From Streptococcus suis (GTDB lineage Bacteria; Bacillota; Bacilli; Lactobacillales; Streptococcaceae), in NCBI RefSeq assembly GCF_019794555.1, contig NZ_JAIMEP010000008.1:1-64000 (forward strand): DNA of 64,000 nt, written 5' to 3'. Shown here one piece after another: positions 38,895-48,354 of the stretch. Below the pieces are notes generated by a model that was given only the letters and a program-made list of their open reading frames with translations, was not told the origin of the DNA and searched no databases. Within the stretch, counting starts at the first letter, position 1; the number at the start of each line of letters is the position of its first letter. Made by a program: the position numbers and the translations under genes.

Positions 38895-39815
38895 TTACTT
38901 ACTTGTCCAATGCAAGGCGTAGCTTTCATCGGATTTCATCTGCTCCATCAACCCTTCAATTCCATCGAACTTAACCATATCTCGAATTTTTTCAAGCCAA
39001 AAAATAGTTATTTTTTCTCCGTAAATAAAGCGGTCAAACCCAAAAATATGGGCTTCTATCCGCATCTCTGTTCCATCAAAAGTAACATTTTTCCCAACAC
39101 TTGTCATGGCTCGATAGCGTTTCCCATCTACTTCAACATCCGCGACGTAGACTCCCTCAGATGGTAAATGGACACGGTCAAAAGGAGCCAGATTTGCAGT
39201 TGGATAGCCAATGGTGCGCCCTCTGGCATCTCCATGAACAACAATTCCCTCCGTCATAAATGGATAACCTAAAAGTTGATTAGCTAGAGAGACATCCCCT
39301 GACTGGATAGCTTGGCGAATTCGAGTTGAAGAAACTTTTTCTCCGCTCAAGCTCACTTCATTTACAGTTTCTACCTGACCGTCAAACAGTTCCATCAAGT
39401 CCTGCACGTCTGCTCTGCAATTTCCAAAATGATAATCAAATCCAGCAACCAAGACCTGAGCATTTAACCCTTTCACATACCGCTCAATAAATTCTGCAGG
39501 AGTATTACTAGCAAATCCGCTAGTAAATGGCGTCATTACCAGTTGATCCACACCATATTTCTCCAATAAGAGATAGCGCTGTTCCTGACTTGTTAAATGT
39601 AGCAATAATTCTGGCGTAAAACGCGAAAAGGCCAACCGTGGCGATTCTGGAAAAGTCAAAACAGTTACCGTCAGCCCTCGCTCATCTGCCACCTTTCGTG
39701 CACGTTCAAAAAGGGCTTTATGCCCCAGGTGAATTCCGTCAAAATAACCAAGTACCAAAACGGTTGGTTCTTCTTTTTGCAATTCGTTAAAATCTTTAAT
39801 TGTTCTTATATTCAT
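38895..39815 (-). CDS. ribF: Riboflavin kinase/FAD synthetase
   Basis: A 306-residue bifunctional enzyme making FMN and FAD. The N-terminal adenylyltransferase has LGYFDGIHLGHKALFERA and the STRIRQAI motif; the C-terminal kinase has GRTIGYPTANL and RIEAHIFGFD. Start ATG 39815 (MNIRTIKDFNEL) is the family start; a reading from 39905 would overlap truB by 56 bases and adds an unrelated extension. Immediately downstream of truB. Confidence 0.95.
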   Translation of the reverse strand: MNIRTIKDFNELQKEEPTVLVLGYFDGIHLGHKALFERARKVADERGLTVTVLTFPESPRLAFSRFTPELLLHLTSQEQRYLLLEKYGVDQLVMTPFTSGFASNTPAEFIERYVKGLNAQVLVAGFDYHFGNCRADVQDLMELFDGQVETVNEVSLSGEKVSSTRIRQAIQSGDVSLANQLLGYPFMTEGIVVHGDARGRTIGYPTANLAPFDRVHLPSEGVYVADVEVDGKRYRAMTSVGKNVTFDGTEMRIEAHIFGFDRFIYGEKITIFWLEKIRDMVKFDGIEGLMEQMKSDESYALHWTSK

Positions 39816-39849
39816 GTCTTTTATTTTATCACAGTTATCGAAAAATTTC

Positions 39850-40728
39850 TTAGACCAAAACTTTGCTTGGTTTATACAGCTGGTCGCGTTTTTCAAAAAT
39901 AGCAATCAACTGACCATCATGAAAGCCTGCTAAACGCTCTGCTTCTGCATTCAATTCTACAAATCGACCAAATATAGCATCTTTCACCTGCTCTTCCTTC
40001 AATTCTACAACAGGTAAATCCCCGATACCACGTTCAATAGGTTGGAGAAATGAAAAATCATTTTCAGCTACCAGCGAAGAAATTTCTTCCAAAGTCAAGG
40101 CGTCCGCTAGGTCCATTCCTGCTGATCCAGTTCGTTTCAACTTGGACATGTGGCTAGCATAGCCTAGCTTAGCCCCTAAGTCAACAGACAGGGTACGGAC
40201 ATAGGTGCCCTTTCCACAGCGAACGCGGAAGGTGAACCGTGCACAGTCATCTACTAGTTCAATCGGGCTAGTCCGTTCAAAACTGTAAATGTCGATTTGG
40301 CGTTGAGGACGTTCGACTTCTTCACCCGCCCGTGCGTATTCGTATAGCTTACGACCATTTACTTTAACGGCTGAATACATAGGTGGAATCTGGGTAATAG
40401 TACCGACAAAACTAGCCATAGCCTCATCAACTGCCTGCTCTGCTATGTCCAAAACCGGTGTCCGCTTAACAAGGTCGCCCGATGCATCTTCTGTCGTGGT
40501 CGAGTAGCCGATAGTAATCTCCCCCTCGTAAATCTTGCCCTCTTCCTGCATGTACTCAATCATACGAGTAGCCTTACCAACTGCAATGGGCAGAACGCCC
40601 GTCACATCTGGATCTAGCGTCCCCCCGTGTCCAATCTTTTTCTCCTGGAGAATCTTACGGAGTTTAAAAACTGCATCATGCGAGGTCATCCCTGCCTCTT
40701 TTTTTACATTAATAATTCCTGAAATCAT
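39850..40728 (-). CDS. truB: tRNA pseudouridine(55) synthase
   Basis: A 292-residue enzyme converting U55 of tRNA to pseudouridine. The catalytic Asp is in [43 protein letters not shown] and the C-terminal PUA-like part follow. The start is [13 protein letters not shown] at 40728 with GGAAG in front. The truB-ribF pair is conserved in Firmicutes. Confidence 0.95.
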   Translation of the reverse strand: MISGIINVKKEAGMTSHDAVFKLRKILQEKKIGHGGTLDPDVTGVLPIAVGKATRMIEYMQEEGKIYEGEITIGYSTTTEDASGDLVKRTPVLDIAEQAVDEAMASFVGTITQIPPMYSAVKVNGRKLYEYARAGEEVERPQRQIDIYSFERTSPIELVDDCARFTFRVRCGKGTYVRTLSVDLGAKLGYASHMSKLKRTGSAGMDLADALTLEEISSLVAENDFSFLQPIERGIGDLPVVELKEEQVKDAIFGRFVELNAEAERLAGFHDGQLIAIFEKRDQLYKPSKVLV

Positions 40729-40747
40729 TCTTCCATTATAACACAAA

Positions 40748-40770
40748 GGACCGCTCTTGTGGGCGGTCCG
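40748..40770 (-). terminator. Terminator-like hairpin after the 40778 gene
   Basis: GC-rich stem ggaccgc (40748-40754) with gcggtcc (40763-40769), followed on the minus strand by TTTGTGTT. Separates the small hypothetical gene from truB. Confidence 0.6.
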
Positions 40771-40777
40771 TTATCAA

Positions 40778-41209
40778 TCACTTATCATAAAAACGATAGC
40801 TACCAAAAGTTGTTCCAATCAACTGTTCAATCTCCTTATGAACACGTCTCATAGTTTCAGAAGATACTGCGTTACGCGGAATTGCTTCATCAATCCCTTC
40901 CTCAGTCTCTTCATCATAGCCATACGAAAATATCAAAGGGGCATCATAATAGCCGTTGTCACCAATTTTTATGGTCGGCCACTCCAACAGCTTGATTTCT
41001 TTCAAAAATTCTCTAAATTTTTTTACCTTGCTTTTACGAATGGGTGTAAAATCTACCGTATCTTCAACTCGATTATCTGCACCAATATATTCAATCATAT
41101 AATCCTGTTCCCTAAGACTGACCGCAACATCTACGCTCTTTCCTTCAATATAGTAAGCCTTAAAAAGAATAAAGTCTATATTCTCATATGTGCGTTCAAA
41201 TTGTTTCAT
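40778..41209 (-). CDS. Hypothetical protein, 143 residues
   Basis: I do not recognise this protein. It is soluble, rich in charged and aromatic residues (MKQFERTYENIDFILFKAYYIEGKSVDVAVSL...), has no signal or membrane segment, and looks like a small alpha/beta domain of the kind often found as immunity or SMI1-like proteins, but nothing shows this directly. Downstream of the DUF438 gene by 26 bases and ended by a hairpin. Confidence 0.7.
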   Translation of the reverse strand: MKQFERTYENIDFILFKAYYIEGKSVDVAVSLREQDYMIEYIGADNRVEDTVDFTPIRKSKVKKFREFLKEIKLLEWPTIKIGDNGYYDAPLIFSYGYDEETEEGIDEAIPRNAVSSETMRRVHKEIEQLIGTTFGSYRFYDK

Positions 41210-41235
41210 GTTCTTTCCTATAAAAAATGAATAAA

Positions 41236-42561
41236 CTAGATATCCCGATGAAAATCGCTATCAATCTCAAAAAATGGTTGGATATCCTGGACATACTCCA
41301 AAACGCCTTGAAACTCTCCCTGGTCATCGCGGACAGCCTTATAGACCACGTAGACAAACTTGCCCATGCTCTCGGACTTGAACCACATGGTGACCTGGTC
41401 TTTTTGCCCTGTGCGGAGCAGTTCAAAAATCTTCTTGACCTTATCCACTATTTTAGGAGGATGGCAAAGCTCCACATGGCGTCCGATCTGGCTGGGTGTC
41501 CGTTTGAAAATCATGTCTTCGACAGGGTGGCTGTCATTGTAATATTGGAAAATGTCATCCTTGTTGACAAAGGTTAATTCCAGCGGTAAATGATTGAGGA
41601 TTAGATTAGCTTGCTTAACAGATAAATAACCGTTGCCGAAGGTCTGCGGACTAGTCCTGTCCTGAACAGTTTCTGACTTTTCCTTGGGTGTGAAGGTAAT
41701 GGTAAACTGACCTTCTGGCGTGTCGATAATCTGCTGGTTTGGGCTAGCTGGTTGCGGAGTAACAGTATTTACTTCCTGCTCTGCTATTTCCCCAAAAACC
41801 TCCCGATGAGGTACCCACTTGGTTGTCGGCTTAACAATGGCGTAGCCGTAAGCGTCGCTGTCCTCTGCCACTTGGAGCCAGTCATCCTGAGTGAATGTCT
41901 CCAATAGAATCATGAGAAGTATGGCTTCTTCCTTGAAAATCATCTCCTCGAACTCCTTGGCGAAGTTTTCAAAGTGGGCGCGTATCTCAGCTAGGTCGCC
42001 TGTTGCAAGGGTTTTACGGGCCGTCTTGAAGAGATCGCGAATCTCGTCGTCCACACCCCACATGACCTTGGGCGGTGCATCATGACCGTACCGCTCCATA
42101 ATCGGAAAGAAGACTTTTTCCTTGCGAGTGTAGTGGTTTTCAAACTGACCGAGGAGGCCAAACTGGCGTGTCAAACCTTGCAGGAGCTGGTCTTTCAGCT
42201 CCTCTTCCTCTGTCTGCTCATACTGGTCAATGATTCGGCGGATGCGTAAGAGAGCTGCCCGCAGTGCCAGGTTTTCCTGCTTGAAGACATAAACTGGGTG
42301 TCCTTCCTGGTCCATATCCGCCACTTCCACATCTGCAATGGCTCCTTTGAAGAGGTTGGCGTGGATATTGCAAAGGCTCATGACGTCTTCAAAAGTGATA
42401 CCCGTGTCGCTAGACATGAGCTCATGCTCCATTAAAGAGATTTCAAGGGCAGAAACACCCGTAAAATGCTGATTAAACTGGTCCTGAACAGACTCTGGGC
42501 TGGCACCATTGTGCAGGTCCAAGAGAATATTCTTCAAAATGTCAATCCGTTGGTCTGTCAT
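41236..42561 (-). CDS. DUF438 / hemerythrin / PAS domain protein
   Basis: A 441-residue cytoplasmic protein with three parts: DUF438 (about 5-65), a hemerythrin-like four-helix domain (about 75-235, with FENHYTRKEKVFFPIMERYGHD and FKEEAILLMILL carrying the His/Glu ligands), and a PAS domain at the C-terminus (ILNHLPLELTFVNKDDIFQYYND...). Such proteins probably bind oxygen or nitric oxide, or take part in iron-sulfur repair. ATG 42561 (MTDQRIDILK) follows AGGAGGAGAAGC, a very strong ribosome site, and overlaps the DUF1858 gene by 4 bases. Confidence 0.9.
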   Translation of the reverse strand: MTDQRIDILKNILLDLHNGASPESVQDQFNQHFTGVSALEISLMEHELMSSDTGITFEDVMSLCNIHANLFKGAIADVEVADMDQEGHPVYVFKQENLALRAALLRIRRIIDQYEQTEEEELKDQLLQGLTRQFGLLGQFENHYTRKEKVFFPIMERYGHDAPPKVMWGVDDEIRDLFKTARKTLATGDLAEIRAHFENFAKEFEEMIFKEEAILLMILLETFTQDDWLQVAEDSDAYGYAIVKPTTKWVPHREVFGEIAEQEVNTVTPQPASPNQQIIDTPEGQFTITFTPKEKSETVQDRTSPQTFGNGYLSVKQANLILNHLPLELTFVNKDDIFQYYNDSHPVEDMIFKRTPSQIGRHVELCHPPKIVDKVKKIFELLRTGQKDQVTMWFKSESMGKFVYVVYKAVRDDQGEFQGVLEYVQDIQPFFEIDSDFHRDI

Positions 42562-42791
42562 GCTTCTCCTCCTATTACCTCGTAGCCGTTGCATTCCAAG
42601 ACCTGTTGAATACGGTCTAGTGGAATTTTGGTCATCTTGGCGCCTGTCTTCAGACTGGTTACCTTACCAACTGTGTTCAGCATGGCTGGATTTGCCAAGG
42701 GCTTGAAACCAAGCTCTACCAGAATGTCCTTGACTTCTGGGTGCTGGTTGATAATCTCTGCCACAGGCAGATTTAGGTCGATTGTGTTCAT
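42558..42791 (-). CDS. DUF1858 domain protein
   Basis: A 77-residue protein (MNTIDLNLPVAEIINQHPEVKDILVELGFKPLANP...), the DUF1858 domain also found at the N-terminus of RIC/YtfE iron-sulfur repair proteins. The gene overlaps the DUF438-hemerythrin gene by 4 bases (ATGA), so the two products likely work together as a split version of an RIC-type protein. Confidence 0.9.
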   Translation of the reverse strand: MNTIDLNLPVAEIINQHPEVKDILVELGFKPLANPAMLNTVGKVTSLKTGAKMTKIPLDRIQQVLECNGYEVIGGEA

Positions 42792-42792
42792 C

Positions 42793-44049
42793 CTATTCCT
42801 CCTTCAACGCCTCAAACTTAGCTTTCATGGTTGGGTTATTTCGGGTTAGTTTTTTGACGGAGACGTCGTCTAGTTTATTATTGGCTAGGCGAAGCTGGTT
42901 TTCGCTGGTGGTTAGGGCTGCTTTGACAGCTTCCATTCGCTTGATTGCCTTGTCGATTTCATCAATAGCCTTTTGGAAATTGTTGCTGGCCGATTGATAG
43001 TTTTTTGCAAAAGCATTCTTGAAAATTTCCAAATCTTCTTCAAAATGAGTAATATCAATATTCTGCTCCTTAACCAAGGCTAACTCCTGCTGATATTGCA
43101 GACTATTAAGCGCAGCATTTCGTAAAATTCCGATTAATTGGATAAAGAACTGTGGTCGAATAACATACATCTTCTCATATTCATGACTAACATCCACAAT
43201 CCCTGTATTGTAATAGTCATTGTCTGCCTCTAACATGCTAACTAATACAGCATATTCGCATTTTTTCTCCCTACGGTCCTTATCCAACTCCTTAAAGAAA
43301 TCAGCGTTTTTATGCTTGGTCTTGGTCGTATCCGCCTCATTTTTCATTTCGAACATGATGGAAATAAATTCCAAGCCTGACTCGTCAAAATCACGGAAGA
43401 TGAAATCTCCTTTTGAACCGGACGCTGATACTTCGTTGTCCTTCGCAAATTTGGCGCGTGGAAAAGCATAGGAACGAACCTTGTTAAACTCCGCCTCAGC
43501 AAATTGCTCCAAGCTCTCTCCAATTGCCTTAGTAGACTGCTGGGCCTTGAAATTTTTGTAAAATTCCACCTGCTCATCCGCCGCCTTGAGCCGTACTTCG
43601 TACTCCTGACGAGTGGTCGCCAGGGCTAACTCTTGCTTTTGTTCCTGCAAAACCAAAGCATTTTGCGCCGCATCCCGCTCCTTCTCCACCTGAGCTATCG
43701 CCTGCTGCAACTCCAAGTCCTTGGCAAGACCGATTTGCCCCAACTGAGCCTTAAGTTCTTGGATTTCTTGGTCTTTTTTAGAAATGGCAGAGCTGAGTTC
43801 GAGTTCCGTCTGACTAGCAAATGTATCCAGTTTTGCGGTCAGTTCCAGAATCTCCTTATCCCTATCACTCAATCTAGCCTGCAAATCATTTTCAGCCTTC
43901 TGGCTTAATAATTCCCGTTCCCGCTCCAAGCGGTCGTGGATTTCCTTATCAAACTCCGCACCACGCACCTGAGCTAAGAGTTGACTGTATTCTGTTTCAT
44001 TGACCTGAAAGGCCGTCCCACAATGAGGGCAGGTAATATTATGAGTCAT
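42793..44049 (-). CDS. DUF2130 domain protein
   Basis: A 418-residue protein. It begins with a zinc-ribbon-like CPHCGTAFQ (only one CxxC pair is seen), continues as a long Glu/Gln/Lys coiled coil (about 20-180), then a C-terminal globular domain of the DUF2130 family (SASGSKGDFIFRDFDESGLEFISIMFEMKNEADTT), whose D...E-x-K pattern resembles PD-(D/E)XK nucleases. Function is unknown. One base upstream of the DUF1858 gene, so co-transcribed. Confidence 0.85.
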   Translation of the reverse strand: MTHNITCPHCGTAFQVNETEYSQLLAQVRGAEFDKEIHDRLERERELLSQKAENDLQARLSDRDKEILELTAKLDTFASQTELELSSAISKKDQEIQELKAQLGQIGLAKDLELQQAIAQVEKERDAAQNALVLQEQKQELALATTRQEYEVRLKAADEQVEFYKNFKAQQSTKAIGESLEQFAEAEFNKVRSYAFPRAKFAKDNEVSASGSKGDFIFRDFDESGLEFISIMFEMKNEADTTKTKHKNADFFKELDKDRREKKCEYAVLVSMLEADNDYYNTGIVDVSHEYEKMYVIRPQFFIQLIGILRNAALNSLQYQQELALVKEQNIDITHFEEDLEIFKNAFAKNYQSASNNFQKAIDEIDKAIKRMEAVKAALTTSENQLRLANNKLDDVSVKKLTRNNPTMKAKFEALKEE

Positions 44050-44064
44050 CTTTTTCTCCTCTAA

Positions 44065-44535
44065 TCAGTAATCTTTCAATTGTTCTTCTAAAAACAATGT
44101 CCACTTCTCCTGTAAGTTTTTGCGCTCAGGTAAGTCCTCTAGATGTAAGAGCGCCTGGATGCATTCGTTCTGAACGAGCCAGCCTGTCATGTCTTTTTGA
44201 GCGTTCGCAAATTCATTACCAAAATCTTCTGGAATTCGTTCTTCAAAAGTAATCAAGGTCTGATTTTCTAGCTGAGAAAGTGTAAATGAAACTGTTGCTG
44301 AATCCCACGTGTAGGCAATTTTCTGGTTTTCACGATAGGCAAGAAGAACCAGCACTTCACGGAATCCTTCCATTTCAAAAACCAGCTTGTCGCCCTCAAC
44401 TCTCAACTGCGGAAACCAGCGTGCAAAACCAGAATCTGTCGCTAGCAGATTCCACGTTTCAGCCAAACCAGCTGTAACAATATATGAGATAGTTAGTAAA
44501 TAGGTATCTAATTCTTTCTGGACATTAATCTTCAT
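44065..44535 (-). CDS. SRPBCC/AHSA1-type ligand-binding domain protein
   Basis: A 156-residue protein of the START-like (SRPBCC) fold, of the Aha1-like type: YLLTISYIVTAGLAETWNLLATDSGFARWFP... ending TGWLVQNECIQALLHLEDL. Start at MKINVQKEL (44535) has AGAGGAG before it. It may head the DUF2130-DUF1858-DUF438 transcript. Ligand unknown. Confidence 0.8.
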   Translation of the reverse strand: MKINVQKELDTYLLTISYIVTAGLAETWNLLATDSGFARWFPQLRVEGDKLVFEMEGFREVLVLLAYRENQKIAYTWDSATVSFTLSQLENQTLITFEERIPEDFGNEFANAQKDMTGWLVQNECIQALLHLEDLPERKNLQEKWTLFLEEQLKDY

Positions 44536-44845
44536 ACGTGACTCCTCTTCTATTTTCTCATTATACCAAAAAACACCGGCCAATAACCGATGTTTCCATT
44601 ATCTATATTTTTTAATCCTGACAAAACATGGATTCTATAATAAATCGAAAACAACAATTTCTTCATTAAATTATCATCCATTTTGTTTTTTTATCGAACA
44701 TATATTTTTATGTAACATGGTAATGTCATGAAAACACCTAGACACCCATATATTATCGCATTAACTATCCCTATTAATTATCCAAATGTATATAACATTT
44801 TCAATAGAAATCTTCTTTAAAATTTTAACATTTTGAAAATTTAAA
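44536..44845. other. 310-base gap
   Basis: Very A/T-rich, with no gene. A terminator-like stem (aacaccgg/accgatgtt region 44569-44594, followed on the minus strand by GTTTTTTGG) would stop transcripts coming from the DUF2798-like gene. Nothing else was recognised. Confidence 0.5.
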
Positions 44846-45289
44846 CTAATTATCAACGTTAAGATGAAATCTTTTGACAATTTTTCCTGCTAATGGACGT
44901 ACCAGAAAATAACTTAATGGAAATGAAATAATAATATTTCTAGAAAAACGAACAAGATACAATGGTATCTGAAATGGTAGTTGACTCATATAAAGACCAA
45001 ATAGGCCCATTGCAAGCCCCATTAAGATTGAACGAAAAACGCTAATTAGTATGTTCATTTGTTTCACATTTGAGATTTTGGTTTGTAAATAAATTATCCA
45101 GATAGACACCAGTGGATTAACAAATTGTACAACAATAAATGAAACAAGAACCGCGGCCAAATAGGCTGGCACAAACATTTGAAAGCTTAACCGGTCTGCC
45201 CACCATAAGTTCCAGGCGGTCATTACTGATGGCATCATTAATGACATTAAACCTGCAAAAATCAGCTTATCTTTTATGCTTTTCGACAT
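44846..45289 (-). CDS. DUF2798-like membrane protein
   Basis: A 147-residue protein with four hydrophobic segments (about 8-27, 39-60, 82-104, 108-132). The repeat of two helix pairs, first MSLMMPSVMTAWNLW and then ILMGLAMGLFGLYM, resembles the DUF2798 duplicated pattern. Role unknown. Monocistronic, A/T-rich flanks. Confidence 0.6.
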   Translation of the reverse strand: MSKSIKDKLIFAGLMSLMMPSVMTAWNLWWADRLSFQMFVPAYLAAVLVSFIVVQFVNPLVSIWIIYLQTKISNVKQMNILISVFRSILMGLAMGLFGLYMSQLPFQIPLYLVRFSRNIIISFPLSYFLVRPLAGKIVKRFHLNVDN

Positions 45290-45514
45290 TTACTTACCTC
45301 CAAAACAATTTATTATTTTCGATAATATCATTATATCACAAATCACTAGTTAATGATAAATAACAAAATATCATACAGATATTTTTTTCAAAAAAAGACT
45401 AAGTTAATCAAATCAAAACTTTTGAAGCAATTTCCCCCAAACACGTATCCCTCTACATTACTTTCTATTATTAATTTGTGCTATACTAGTCTTATTGAAA
45501 ACAAGGAGGATATT

Positions 45515-46330
45515 ATGATAAAACTCATCGCCCTCGATATGGACGGAACGCTTTTAAATGAGAAAAAAGAGTTGAAACAAGCAGAGATTGATGCTATTCA
45601 TAAAGCTGTTAAAGCTGGTGTCACAGTGGTTTTATGCACAGGACGTCCTTTAGTTGGCGTCAAACCCTTTGTCAAACAACTAGGGTTTGATACGGAAGAA
45701 GAATATATCATTGTCAATAACGGTTGTTCAACACATTCTACAAAAAATTGGGCTCTTGTTGACTGGGAGGAACTAGCTATTTCAGACGTTGAATACCTCA
45801 GTACCTTCACAACTAGTGATGCTGTCCAAATCTCCCTTTTTGATGAAGAGGAGTACTTTGTATTAGCAGAACAAGCAAATGCGACAGTGTCCTTAGATGC
45901 TGGATTAGTAGGTATGACACCTTTACCAATTGATCTAACAGAGGCTACATCAGGTAAACATCGTTTCTTCGAAGCAATGTTCGTCGGTGAAAAAGATGCC
46001 ATCGATGCATTTGAAGAACAACATAACACTGTGCTCAGCCAACGCTATTCCACCGTTCGTTCACAGGACTATCTCTTGGAAATTCTACCAGATGGAGCAA
46101 GCAAAGCTTCTGGTTTGAAAAAGCTAGCGGACCGCCTCAGTATTCTTCCTGAGGAAATTATGGCCATAGGTGATGCCAACAACGACCTTGAAATGATAGC
46201 ATTTGCAGGTCTGGGAATCGCCATGGGCAACGCCAATGAACAAGTCAAGGCTATTGCCCAAGACATTACAGATACCAATGAAAACAATGGTGTTGCAAAA
46301 GCCATTGAAAAACATATTTTGTACAAATAA
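45515..46330 (+). CDS. HAD-superfamily Cof-type sugar phosphatase
   Basis: A 271-residue phosphatase. Nucleophile motif LIALDMDGTLLNE (4-16), TGRP loop, Cof-type cap (about 85-185), and the C-terminal IMAIGDANNDLEMI metal motif. Substrates of this family are sugar phosphates and FMN-like compounds. I place the start at ATG 45515, 8 bases after AAGGAGGA; an upstream in-frame start at 45353 has no ribosome site. pepT follows after 9 bases. Confidence 0.92.
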   Translation: MIKLIALDMDGTLLNEKKELKQAEIDAIHKAVKAGVTVVLCTGRPLVGVKPFVKQLGFDTEEEYIIVNNGCSTHSTKNWALVDWEELAISDVEYLSTFTTSDAVQISLFDEEEYFVLAEQANATVSLDAGLVGMTPLPIDLTEATSGKHRFFEAMFVGEKDAIDAFEEQHNTVLSQRYSTVRSQDYLLEILPDGASKASGLKKLADRLSILPEEIMAIGDANNDLEMIAFAGLGIAMGNANEQVKAIAQDITDTNENNGVAKAIEKHILYK

Positions 46331-46339
46331 GGAGACAAC

Positions 46340-47560
46340 ATGAAATACCCTACACTTTTAGACCGTTTTTTAGTATATGTCAAAGAAAATACACGCTCTG
46401 ATGAAAGCTCAACAACCACACCTTCTACCTATAATCAAGTTGAGTTTGCTCAAAACATTCTCTTGCCTGAAATGAAACGCATCGGCTTACAGAATGTCCA
46501 CTATCTACCAAATGGTTTTGCGGTAGGAACACTACCTGCCAATGATCCAAGTTTGACACGCAAGATTGGTTTTATTGCACACATGGATACGGCTGATTTC
46601 AACGCAGAAGGTGTCAACCCACAAATCATCGAAAACTACGACGGAAATCCTATTGCCTTGGGCACATCTGGCTATGAATTGCATCCAAAAGACTTCCCAC
46701 AACTTGCCAACTACCAGGGTCAAACCCTGATTACCACAGATGGTACTACCTTGCTAGGATCTGATGACAAGTCAGGAATTGCAGAAATCATGACGGCAAT
46801 TGAGTACTTGGTGCAGAACCCTGACATCAAACACTGTGAAATCCGTGTCGGCTTTGGTCCTGACGAAGAAATCGGTGTCGGTGCAGACAAGTTTGATGTG
46901 GAAGATTTTGATGTAGACTTTGCCTATACGATGGACGGTGGACCGCTAGGCGAGCTCCAGTACGAGACCTTCTCAGCTGCAGCCGCTAAAGTTGATTTTC
47001 TTGGACGCAATGTGCACCCAGGTTCAGCCAAAGATCAAATGATCAACGCTTTCCAACTGGCTATCGACTTCCACAATGCTCTTCCTGAAGAAGACCGCCC
47101 TGAAAAAACGGAAGGCTATCAAGGTTTCTTCCACTTGATGAACATGGAAGGTAGTGTTGATACCGCTTCAACTAGCTACATCATCCGTGACTTTGAGGAA
47201 AAAGATTTTCAGGCACGTAAAGAACTCATGCTGGACATTGCTGAGAAAATGAATGCCAACTTTGACACTCCACGTGTCATTGTCCACTTGCATGATCAGT
47301 ACTACAATATGAAGAAAATCATCGAAAAAGACATGACTCCAATCAACATTGCCAAAGAAGTTATGGAAAATCTTGGTATCAAACCTCTCATTGAACCTGT
47401 TCGCGGGGGAACAGATGGGTCTAAGATTTCTTTCATGGGCATTCCAACACCAAATATCTTCGCAGGTGGTGAAAACATGCACGGTCGCTTCGAATTCGTT
47501 AGTCTTGAAACCATGGAACAAGCTGTTGATGTCATCCTTGGAATTGTTACTGCTAAATAA
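46340..47560 (+). CDS. pepT: Peptidase T (tripeptidase)
   Basis: A 406-residue dinuclear zinc aminotripeptidase of the M20B family that releases N-terminal residues from tripeptides in the cytoplasm. [12 protein letters not shown] has the first metal His and Asp; [13 protein letters not shown] the bridging Asp; [15 protein letters not shown] the general-base Glu; and [17 protein letters not shown] the last ligands. AAGGAG precedes ATG 46340. Confidence 0.96.
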   Translation: MKYPTLLDRFLVYVKENTRSDESSTTTPSTYNQVEFAQNILLPEMKRIGLQNVHYLPNGFAVGTLPANDPSLTRKIGFIAHMDTADFNAEGVNPQIIENYDGNPIALGTSGYELHPKDFPQLANYQGQTLITTDGTTLLGSDDKSGIAEIMTAIEYLVQNPDIKHCEIRVGFGPDEEIGVGADKFDVEDFDVDFAYTMDGGPLGELQYETFSAAAAKVDFLGRNVHPGSAKDQMINAFQLAIDFHNALPEEDRPEKTEGYQGFFHLMNMEGSVDTASTSYIIRDFEEKDFQARKELMLDIAEKMNANFDTPRVIVHLHDQYYNMKKIIEKDMTPINIAKEVMENLGIKPLIEPVRGGTDGSKISFMGIPTPNIFAGGENMHGRFEFVSLETMEQAVDVILGIVTAK

Positions 47561-47566
47561 GATTTA

Positions 47567-47597
47567 AATCGGTTATCAAATGATAGCCGATTTTTTA
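47567..47597 (+). terminator. Terminator after pepT
   Basis: Stem aatcggttatca (47567-47578) with tgatagccgatt (47581-47592), one wobble, then TTTT. Confidence 0.85.
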
Positions 47598-47694
47598 AAA
47601 TGTTAAAAAAATAAATAAAAAAATGCAAAAATATATTGTATTATTGAACTAATACTAGTATAATAGAATTATCAAATAGAAATGGAGAATTATT

Positions 47695-48093
47695 ATGACA
47701 AACGAAACATTACTACAAGGTATTCTTATCGGTATTTGGGGAACAGCACTTCTTTTCTCACTTATTTGGTATATCCTGGTTGCTATTTCAAACTACCTTC
47801 TTTTTAAAAAAGCAGGCTATGCAGGTTGGAAATCATTGATTCCATTTTACAATCTCTATATCCAACAATGTATCACATTTGGCTATGAAAAAAGATGGTT
47901 CATCCTCCTTTTACTGATTCCACTAGTAGGACCTCTATACGGCATCTATCTGGTTTACTCTTTTGGCCGTAGTTTTGGACTATCAGCGCTACAAGCTATC
48001 TTGTATGTTTTCTTTACACCAATCTTCAACCTCTACCTAGCCTTCAATGACGGAAGTCGTTACCAAGGCCCGCAGGAATTCTTTATTGATTAA
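47695..48093 (+). CDS. DUF5684-like small membrane protein
   Basis: A 132-residue protein with three hydrophobic segments (about 9-38, 66-86, 92-118). The motif AGYAGWKSLIPFYNLYIQQCI between the first two is typical of the DUF5684/YckC-like group of small membrane proteins next to signal peptidase genes. AATGGAGAATTATT precedes ATG. Function unknown. Confidence 0.75.
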   Translation: MTNETLLQGILIGIWGTALLFSLIWYILVAISNYLLFKKAGYAGWKSLIPFYNLYIQQCITFGYEKRWFILLLLIPLVGPLYGIYLVYSFGRSFGLSALQAILYVFFTPIFNLYLAFNDGSRYQGPQEFFID

Positions 48094-48325
48094 TATATTG
48101 GAAATAAGACTTTCGAAACAAGTCACTATCGTAGAGTACGACAAGCCGAAAGTGACGATGTATCAAAGCCAATTCAAATGACTAAACCTTGAAATGAGAT
48201 AGTAACAGAGCTATATCTTTAGCTTAATGACGCAAACACAGTTCTCTCAATTTCCAGATTTCAAGATCTCCCAGATAGCTGAAACTAGGCTACTTTTGAT
48301 TTTCATTGAGTATGAGACAGATTTT

Positions 48326-48354
48326 AAGCCCTCGCACAAGCGAAGGCTTTTTTA
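48326..48354 (+). terminator. Terminator after the 47695 gene region
   Basis: aagccctcgc (48326-48335) pairs with gcgaaggctt (48340-48349) with a single wobble, loop acaa, then TTTTTAT on the plus strand. The 230 bases before it hold no gene, but include an imperfect inverted repeat (gtcactatcg 48121-48130, cgaaagtgac 48147-48156). Confidence 0.75.

Noticed and set aside
39816-39905. N-terminal extension of ribF
   Set aside because: No ribosome site, overlaps truB, and family members begin at MNIRTIK-like sequence.
45353-45514. 54-residue extension of the HAD phosphatase
   Set aside because: Very A/T-rich, no ribosome site, and the strong AAGGAGGA serves ATG 45515.
48115-48300. Possible small RNA or mobile repeat in the gap after the DUF5684 gene
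   Set aside because: Only one imperfect inverted repeat, no promoter with both boxes and no second copy in the window.
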